In this document: piece after piece, positions 23,820-31,539 of the stretch | How positions within the stretch are numbered: the first letter of the stretch is position 1 | Layout: each line of letters opens with the position of its first letter | Assembly: GCF_050947875.1 (NCBI RefSeq) | Contig: NC_134570.1 | Location: 207,295,750-207,359,749 of the forward strand | Origin: Dermacentor variabilis | Lineage: Eukaryota; Arthropoda; Arachnida; Ixodida; Ixodidae | DNA length: 64,000 nucleotides | Direction: 5' to 3' | Notes under the pieces: generated by a model | What the model was told of the DNA's origin: nothing | What the model saw: only the letters and a program-made list of their open reading frames with translations | Databases searched by the model: none | Position numbers and translations under genes: made by a program

Positions 23820-25585
23820 GTTCGGATTTAGGGGTTAGAGGAGAGAAGGTAGGTGTCCCGGAGCCAGCAACCAGGGGCTGAAATTCAGCGCCTGATAGGG
23901 GGCAGCTGTCCTCATCATCTTCCAGATCAATTGCTCGACGCGACGAGTTGGAGGGCCGGCCGGATACATCTTTAAGAGGACCGGCCCTGCGAGACGTGCG
24001 GGGGAGATTCGCGACATGTTGGGCAATCATGGTAGGAAGGGCCTCCATGACCTTGGCAATGATGCGTTCCATTGCCGTCCCGATAAGGGTCTCGAATTTG
24101 GCATTAAGACGGGCTTCAAGATTGGCGACAAAGGCGTCCGACGTCACCGGCGCCGCCGCGTCGCTCTCCATGGCTTCTGCTAGGGGTGCAGATTGGGGGG
24201 GAGCAGCGGTTTTAGCTTCTAAGGCTTCAATTTTGGCAAGTAGCATCTCGTTTTGGACCCGGAGAGATGCTACCAAGTTGTGAAGCTCGACGTCGGTCGC
24301 CGAGCTAGGGGAAGGAGAGCGTAGTTGGGAGGAGGAGGCAACCCTGCCCGAGCCGCTCACCTGTTTTCCCTTTTTGACCGCAGTTGCCCAGGCACCGGTC
24401 TCGCCTTGGTAGTGGGCTTGCTTCCCCATGCAATCCGCCGTGTGGGGGCGGTGGTGGCGCTTGGTCGCCCTTAGCGTCACGCCCGTTTGGGGGCGCTTGC
24501 TTCTTGGAGTTGGTGACGTCCCCGCGGGGAGCTGAGCCACCGCCGGTGGCGCGTTGCTGCTGACCTGGCTTCTTCCTCGTCGCGCCAGGTTTTCCGCCCT
24601 TTTGGGCGGCCGACTTGGTGTCGAGGCGGTACTTGGCAGTACAGTCTCTGGAGTTTGTGGCATGGCCGCCACCACAAACAGCACATTTCGGATTGCACTC
24701 ATGAGGGGCCCGCAACCCTTCCACGAAAGGAGCCTGCAGTCCACACAGGCCGCACTTGTCTTGCATTGGATTTGGACATGAGTCTGCTCTATGGCCCACG
24801 GTGCCACACACACCACAGGCAGGGATAGTGCGTAGGTAGGGCTGCACTTGGACAATCTCCGAGTTGTAGTTCACTGTCTGGGGCCTCACTTTTCCGGCTA
24901 AGGTCAGGCGAGCCTTATTGGAGGTTCCAAATTTACGAATTTCTAAGATGGTGCCATGCCTCCACTGGATACCGTCTTTCAGAGTTTCCCCTGTTTCTTG
25001 ATTTGCTACAGTGATGACGCCGTAGCAAATTTCTTCGCCATTTTGCTTGAGATGGCCCCGCAGTGGCACGTCTCCCTGAGCCGCTTTGATCACGAAATCA
25101 CCAAGCAGGCGGTCCGCCACGTAGGCATTCTTGGTGCTCGCAATGAGTAGATTTTGCTCGCGGGAAAAGACGAAGCTGAGTTCCGCCGCCATTTGCGGTC
25201 CGAGGTAGGCACGCTAGGCCAGGCCCAGCTCACCATATTGGAAGGCACTCCCGATGGCCACAGCGGCTCGGGGCTTGATGATCACGACGAAATCGTCGGG
25301 TTGGAACTTGGGGAGATGTTTGGGCCTCCATGTTGATTTAAGTTGGCGGTCCTTGGCCACACGCGAGACGGGACCGTGCTGAGGTGAGGTCGACTTGCCG
25401 GTTGTCGTTGTGGCGTCTGCCGTCATTTTGGCGTTCCGGCGCTGAGAGCGGCTCTCAACGAGACGCAGGAGATTTTCGTTCCGGAGCTGGTCCGATGTTG
25501 CCGAATTGGGTTCCTTGGCTTGAGGAATCGTCGACCAGGCCATGGCCTCCGGGTCGTAGCCGCGTTGAGGTGGGGAGTTCGCCAT
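23797..25585 (-). pseudogene. LINE B ORF1: gag-like protein, stop and frameshift
   Basis: Start taken at the ATG at 25,585 (MANSPPQRGYD). The frame meets TAG at 25,216-25,214 after YGELGLA, then continues as RAYLGPQMAAELSFVFSREQ. Three zinc knuckles follow: CGVCGTVGHRADSC, CGLCGLQAPF...HEC and CAVCGGGHATNSRDC. Near 24,390-24,400 the frame shifts to the one reading ETGAWATAVKKGKQVSGSG. A coiled-coil follows (ELHNLVASLRVQNEMLLAKI, then IEALEAK), and the frame ends at 23,797. The function would be RNA binding and particle assembly. Confidence 0.82.
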
Positions 25586-25856
25586 GTTGGTGCGGAGAGC
25601 GGTTTCTTCGACGCCTGGTGCCGGTGCAGCCGTTAGGCTTAGCGGCGGCGCCGCCAAGCACGAGTGAAAGTCCGCTATAAATTGGCGAAAAATTTGGCCC
25701 ACCTGGATGAAAGGGATGTCCCTGTGTGCCGGGCAACTTGCTGCGTCCGATGGATGCAAAATTGGCAGGGTTCGACGAATTGGTCCGTGGCTCCTGTCGA
25801 AAAATGACGGAGCCGAGGTGAAATGCGTCCGATCGCTTCACTCGCCGGACGCGCCC

Positions 25857-25867
25857 TTAGCTCCGTT
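25857..25867. repeat. TSD of LINE B (5' side)
   Basis: TTAGCTCCGTT, identical to 20,131-20,141. Confidence 0.9.
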
Positions 25868-26160
25868 AGCGTGGCGTGAAACCTTCAAACGGCAAAAAAT
25901 GACGAGAATTCCACGTACCGCTCATAAACTTGATATCCTCCGGTACCGCTTCCCGTGCCGTTTCCGTCGATGCCACAGTTTCGATGAATAAAAGCAGGTG
26001 TCCGGAAAATTGCCGAAAAATGCAGGAGCCCATGCGAAGTGCGTCAGCATTGCTTAGCCCCCTAGCCAGAAAAGCTGTAGATGAAGATGTGCGAAAATAT
26101 ATGACAGTTGTGGGGGTTCCACTCTGCGTGCGGCTAGGGCTGAAGGCAAGCTCCGGATCT
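25868..26160 (-). mobile_element. Displaced 5' region of LINE A (probable)
   Basis: Sequence that joined 20,130 before LINE B inserted. It shares a block with the LINE B 5' UTR: TGCCGAAAAATGCAGGAGCC at 26,011-26,030 against TGTCGAAAAATGACGGAGCC at 25,795-25,814, both followed by GAARTGCGTC. A third, weaker CAAAAAATGACGAG lies at 25,893-25,906. Its upstream end is uncertain. Short frames here are not credible proteins. Confidence 0.5.
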
Positions 26161-26690
26161 AGCCCCACGCAGTCGCTTCGTGGTCCTCCCAACCCGTAGC
26201 GCGGGAATCGCGGCTACGCCGGGTTCGAACGAATAAGGCAACCAGCGGCGTTAACGGTAATAACGTTTATTGCAATTAGCAATAATGAACACTCGCAGAG
26301 GGACGTCCTCTCAGTAATAGTCGTAAATAGGCTTGCCTCGTTGTCTGGGTGGGTCAGACAAACGAGGTCACTCACGGGATGCGGCAGGTGCTGTCGTCCA
26401 GGCGGTTCAAGGTGTCGGCGTCCCGAGAGAGCGAGTCTCCCCCGGTGGCGCGCTCTCATGCTTTTTTACCTTTTTGCGAGGGGAAGTCCTCCTCGCCCGC
26501 CGGTTACGTTTCCCTTTCCCGTGAGCCGCGTAGGGGAAGAGGGGTACGCGCGTCATCACAGCGACGGAGAAAGGGAGGGCACGTTGTGTCTCTCTCCCAT
26601 GTCTACGCCGGCGCGACCCGTCGTCATGTGCGAACGGAACGCCGCGGGTACGCGGGAGGAAATGGAGGCGGGTGCTCCCCACACAGTAAA
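26161..26690 (-). mobile_element. Possible solo LTR or promoter-like GC-rich segment
   Basis: On the minus strand it begins near 26,685 with TGTGTGGGGAGCACC. It is GC-rich, and towards the end carries GCAATAAACG (polyadenylation-like, about 26,275-26,266). The shape is that of an LTR, but I found no partner LTR, no primer-binding site and no duplication of flanking bases. A CpG-rich host segment is the alternative. Confidence 0.2.
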
Positions 26691-26946
26691 GAAGATATGC
26701 ATATGTGTGCTAAAAAAGAGGAAAGTAAAATTAAACTGTGATAGATGAGAAGTTGATCGATGGAGTTATGGTAATATCGTTCAGGTGCAGTACATGCACT
26801 CATTTTGTTGATTAAATAAATATTACACAACTGGACGGCCACTGCTTTCACAAACTTCTTACAGCATCTACGCTTGGCTGCTAGAAGGTTAGGTTAAACT
26901 TTTTAGGAATGATAGAAACATAATTCTTGGTGTGTTTGATTAACAG

Positions 26947-27053
26947 CTCACGAGACGGCTTGGAAAAGCGACAAACAACACCGGGCGCATATTGCAAAGC
27001 TGTATGTCGATGAAGATACAGCCGCCGACGAAGAAGACAAGAAAGAAACAAAC
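26947..27053 (+). CDS. Candidate exon 2 of the BEN-like gene
   Basis: A 107-nt segment between the acceptor TGTGTTTGATTAACAG and the donor CAAAC|GTAAAG. It starts with two bases (completing the phase-1 codon left by 14,136-14,322) and then gives 35 codons: HETAWKSDKQHRAHIAKLYV, then an acidic DEDTAADEEDKKETN. The composition is protein-like, and the other two frames are less so. It ends in phase 0, matching the next exon. The function of this stretch is not recognisable; it would be the linker after the N-terminal domain. Confidence 0.45.
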
Positions 27054-27445
27054 GTAAAGATGTTCTTGCCAACTGGCGCAGTAGTATGAACCAAGTACAT
27101 CAACAAAGTATAGCATGCATTGTTTGCACACTTCGTTAGGCTAAATTATAACTGCGCTCTTGCGTACACACATATGAGCCGTTGGATAGTAGTGCCGATC
27201 CACCAATAGTTTCTCACGAGGGGAATGTGCATGCCGTCTTTTAACTGTCTGTAGACGGGCAAGCATCATCGTGTAGCAGCAAAGGCCGCTACATATGAAG
27301 AAATCTTACAGTTGAATGTGAAGGCTACATTACTCAGCAGCAATTGTGTGCCAACATGCCGAGTTGGGCAAAACAAGGTATGCGCAACCTGAATTTTCTA
27401 GGTAGCCGATATGTCTGGCACGGCTGACATTTATCTTGCCTGCAG

Positions 27446-27610
27446 GGCGCGAAACGGATGCGAGCTCCGCGAAGCTCGTTGTGCGAAAGCGACTCACTTT
27501 GTTCTAGAAGCGAGTTGCGTCCAACTATAGAAGAAAAAGAAACGAAGCAAAGGGCCATCGACTTGCAAAGCCAAAATCGAAAACTACGCTGCCTCCATCA
27601 CAAATATTGA
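27446..27610 (+). CDS. Candidate exon 3 of the BEN-like gene (basic, coiled-coil)
   Basis: Follows a good acceptor (TTTATCTTGCCTGCAG|GGC) and is open in phase 0 for 54 codons, while both other frames close early. It reads GAKRMRAPRSSLCESDS, then SELRPTIEEKETKQRAIDLQ and SQNRKLRCLHHKY, a basic start followed by a heptad-rich segment. TGA at 27,608 ends the frame just before GCT|GTAAGC, a good donor. The stop could therefore be the natural end, a lesion, or the sign of an indel. Two further exon-like blocks lie downstream. No BEN domain itself is seen in this window. Confidence 0.42.
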   Translation, partial: GAKRMRAPRSSLCESDSLCSRSELRPTIEEKETKQRAIDLQSQNRKLRCLHHKY

Positions 27611-27780
27611 GCTGTAAGCATCCATAACTATGGTTTGATGCTTGTGTTCAATTTTGCATTGCAAGGAATGCACGCTTGACAATCACAAGTGTAACAAAGG
27701 TACAAACCGTGTTTTAATCATTGTTTTACTGGAAGCAAGATTTAAATTCTTCGCATCTGGCTTGCCTACAAGTGCTGCAG

Positions 27781-27827
27781 GCTCTGAAAGGGCCCGAATG
27801 CCAATAAAGGGGATTACCAGGGATATG
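27781..27827 (+). other. Exon-like block between good splice sites
   Basis: 47 nt between an acceptor (CCTACAAGTGCTGCAG) and a donor (GATATG|GTAAGC). Open only in the frame SERARMPIKGITRDM. Its phase does not match the exon at 27,446, so membership of that gene is unproven. Confidence 0.2.
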
Positions 27828-27985
27828 GTAAGCTGCGCAAGGTCCAAGCGATGTAGCTATTCACAGGGACGTTTTTAGCTTTATATTGCTGTTGTTTGCA
27901 CCTGAGCTTTTGAAGAAGCACGTTCACCTTTGATGAAAGCCGTGGGGAAAATGTATTGCATGCTTTCTGTATATTCCCCATGCAG

Positions 27986-28066
27986 ATCTGTCAAGCAATC
28001 CATCGGTCGAGCAGTATATCCTTCCAAATGCTGAGCCACTTGTTTCGCAGCCGGCCCAGACTGAAG
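27986..28066 (+). other. Exon-like block between good splice sites
   Basis: 81 nt between TTTCTGTATATTCCCCATGCAG and CTGAAG|GTAATTTT. Two frames are open. One gives LSSNPSVEQYILPNAEPLV, then SQPAQTE, which looks like a linker. Phase agreement with the upstream exons cannot be shown. Confidence 0.22.
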
Positions 28067-31027
28067 GTAATTTTATACAGGATAAATTTGTACTACCAAT
28101 GACATTCGTAGGTCACAACCATTCGCATCATTCAAATGAGCATTCAGTTAAATGCGCATTGCATGTAGTTCTACGTGTTAATTCCAGTTGTGTTATTGGG
28201 ATACATTTATATACGATTTAGTGCTCCTTGTGGTTTAAGACAGGGGTCCATTTTTTTGCAAAGGGTTACATTGCGTGACCTCCTTCCGGCATACATCTTG
28301 CCACAAAAGCTATGCGAATTTTAAAAAATTGTAATGCTTTGAATTCCCACAATTTGACCCCTGTCGATGCTACTGTGCTTGTGTTATCTACACAGTAAAT
28401 GGCTTTGCTGTACACGTGGCTTCATATGCTTATTCAGACTATGCTACCATGACTAGCAGCATGAACGAGCACTAAATTTCTAGTAAATGGTTTATTTGAA
28501 ACCGAGGTACACATATACATTGAGGATGCATATGTGCCTCCACTAATTTCATGGACACTGATAAACATTTTTGCTTTCATACACGATAAAACGGGCACAG
28601 TATCGTAGCGCACACCAGAAGCCATTAAAAAACGTTTCTTTTCTTCTGGCCGAAAGGTACAAAGCGAACCTAAAGTTGCGATCATCGAGTCTACAGCTAT
28701 TATTATTGTTATTTTGACTTTTTGTCTCAGCAAAACCAAGTTCTTTTTTAAACGGTTTGAAACCACACGTACTAAGAGCAACACCAGCCATTTATTAACG
28801 TCTTTTCTCGACAATACGATATTCTCTTAATATCACCTTCAGGTAATGGCCCTTCTGGCTCGCAATGCTAAACAACTGCTTTCTTGCAATTAACATAGGA
28901 CATTAAATATCATTTTTTTGCAAACATGCATATGCCCTATCTGGTTGTGGACTATTTTGCGAATTGTGTATGACTTGCACAACCTTCATGTTTCTGACGC
29001 ATTTTCAGTCTCGTTCGAGAAAGAAAATGCAAGGAATCGTACATTATCCATAATTTCAAGACATTGCAACCTATAGGCATAAATGTTCCAAAGGGAACTT
29101 AAGAATCTCTTCGCTATGCTAAATTTCAAGCTATAAGCTACAACACGTAGTTTAGTTGCTTAGTGTTCTTTATTTCTTTTCTTCTTTTTCTTCTTTTTTC
29201 TACGCCTTTCTTTCCTTTTATCAATTAATTAATTAATTTATTTGTTTGTTTATCTATTTATTCCATTTCAGTGTTTCATTATACATTTTTTTTTCACGAG
29301 CGCCGGTTTCTGCGGCTCCTTCTGTTCTGTCTTTCAGAGACAGGATAGCACACGACCACCAGCGAAGCAGGTAATAAAGGGGTGCTGTGCACGCCGTTGA
29401 CACGCCGACTGGCACACGGCCGTTGACATGTGACTGACAGACGGCCACGTCACTGGCCTTGTGCACAGCATTCCTTTTTTCTCAATTCTACACCCTCGCC
29501 GTTAACACAATTTCAATCGTTGCCACAACCACCCGTCTTACTCCCTCTCCCATTTAGAACCCTACCTATATATACTGCGCCGAAGAAAGCATATATCGCC
29601 CTGAAGGAGACAAGTCCACTTAACTAAACCTTGGCTCCTGCTTTCACCTTGTTCTCGCTTTGGTCATAGTTCCATTGAAGTATTTCACAAACGATTGAAC
29701 TAGTTACAGCACGCCCAGTCCTTTTATGTTTTTCTGTGCTCAATGTTAGCCTGATGATTTCTTATGGTGTTATGCAAGCAGACAAGCTAAATTGTCGCGA
29801 TCACCTTGGTTGTGCCATAATATGTGTTATTGGTAGCAGGAACCTGGGAAGTACATGTATAATTAATGCTGTAAGACAACTTGAACTGGGTCAAGCAACA
29901 ACCTGTGAAAATTGAATTGGAATGTTTAGGTGGTAGTAGTGTTTGAGGTAGTAAGAGTAGTGATGGTAGTAATTGTTTTTGTCTTTGCTGAACATTGTGA
30001 AAAATGCAGTGGCCTGCTGGTAGCAGTAGAACCTGTAGCCTGTATGTAACAGTCTGTTAGGCTAATTTGGAGGCTGCCACATTCTGTATTTTCATGAGTT
30101 ATGCGTCTGCATGTTATGTAAACTAGTCTGAAGATCATTGACGATCACTGACCATTGTAATTTTGTTTTCTGCGGTTTCACTTAAAGGATGCCTTTTGCA
30201 ATTTTGGTGCACAAGCAGCCAAAATATTTGCCAAGAAGAAAATAATACCACACAGGCACTGTGCAGCAACACGGTCCTTCCCACTAGGAGCATCCGCGGA
30301 TATGCAGCACCCAAGAGGGAATTGGGCGAGCTGCCAAAATAGCATTTGACAACAAAGAAGTTGTAGGTGGGTGATCGTAGATCGGCGATGTGGACGCGGG
30401 CTGCACGTAGGACGTGGGTGGGAAGTGGGTGATCTGTCACGAAATGATAATTCCACCGCTAAATTTGCAGCCTTGGGTTGCAGCCTTGCAGCCTTGAGGC
30501 GGGAGAAGGAAAGCCGGACGCAAGCAGTGCCAGAGGCGACAAATGCCACTGAGCAACACGCCCCGCAAAGGACGCGGACGTGAGAGACAGCTGAGAGCTG
30601 TACAGTCATGCGACGAGGAGATGGAGGAGCTGAGAGCCGTGGATCACGCGCGATGCGGAAAGGAGCGCCTTACGCCGGCAACGCGGCAGTGCCGCGACAC
30701 CGTGAGAAGGGACGGTGAGGGCGGAGTGGATGGTAGCGGCCAGTCACTGCAAGGGTACGGCGCGGAGGAAGGTGGCGAAAGGATAGGCAAAAACAGGTGA
30801 TCCGGCTTTGGAGGAGATGGGGAGAGCAAGACTCGCGCCGCGTGCGAGAGATGGTAGCAGGAGCGCGCACAGCTAGAGTAACACGCGGATGATGACCTTG
30901 GTTACGGCGAGGCCGACGGCGACGCAAAACGCGGGAACGGGCGTCTAGGAGCTGCGCTCTGAAATAAAAGCTGAACTGCCTTTGTTCTGTGAAATTCATC
31001 AGTAGAACACACTTTTGTTAGGCTTCT
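28067..31027. other. Unassigned DNA, GC-rich at 30,490-30,960
   Basis: No supported gene. 28,070-30,350 is AT-rich with an (ATTA)n run near 29,224-29,239. The segment 30,490-30,960 is notably G+C- and CpG-rich and ends in GAAATAAAAGC at about 30,960-30,970. It looks more like a retroposon or CpG island than a coding region. Confidence 0.35.
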
Positions 31028-31226
31028 GCAGGGGCCAGTTGCAGTAGGTACCAACTAGGATCCGTTTCAGTGAGGACCAACTGGGACCAGTCGCAAAAGG
31101 AACCAACTCGGAGCATTTACAATGGGGACCAACTGGAACCAGTTGAAATGGGGCTACTGGAACCAGTTGCAACTGGGACTAACCGCGAATTGTTCCATAA
31201 ACCATTTGAACTGGGACCAGTTGCAA
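31028..31226. repeat. Degenerate minisatellite of CCAGTTG/CAACTGG dyads
   Basis: About eight imperfect units of the type GGGACCAACTGGAACCAGTT, about 24 bp each. Because CCAGTTG and CAACTGG are reverse complements, each unit can pair with itself or with its neighbours. Confidence 0.75.
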
Positions 31227-31539
31227 TCCAGCTACAATATTTTATCTGAGTCATCTCCGCCCGATCTTGCAGCTGGTAAGCAGGCAGCGCCCTTTGCTCC
31301 ACTTTCACCTGCGGATCCATGGTGTCTGATAGCACAAAAAAGATGAAAAATAAACAAAGACACGACAGAAGCGTTTGGTCTTTCGTCCCTCCTGCGCTGT
31401 GCCAAGCTACGAGTAAATACCAACTAGTTCGATCAAAGCGCTGGCTCAGATGGCTTGGTTACTCGCGCGCGGCATGTGGTCGTCCTCGGACTATTCGAGT
31501 TCATCGGGACACTTAGCGTGTCAGCGGCAAAACTGCGTC

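Larger units (their letters stand above)
20142..25856 (-). mobile_element. I-type LINE B, nested in LINE A's 5' region
   Basis: A complete-length I-type LINE of 5.7 kb: a 5' UTR of about 270 bp, ORF1 (25,585-23,797), ORF2 (23,819-20,249), AATAAA at 20,167-20,162 and a (CAA)n tail at 20,153-20,141. An exact 11-bp TSD flanks it. Codon and protein sequence differ strongly from LINE A, so it is a separate family of the same group. Removing LINE B and one TSD copy joins 20,130 to 25,857 as one continuous sequence. Confidence 0.9.
14323..26946 (+). other. Candidate 12.6-kb intron filled by two I-type LINEs
   Basis: The interval between the GTAAGT donor at 14,323 and the acceptor TTTGATTAACAG ending at 26,946. 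It holds LINE A and the nested LINE B, both opposite to the host gene, plus about 300 bp of plain sequence at each end. Intron status is inferred from splice-site quality and phase agreement only. Confidence 0.4.

Noticed and set aside
26407..26682. Arg-rich frames on both strands
   Set aside because: GC-rich composition artefacts within the LTR-like segment.
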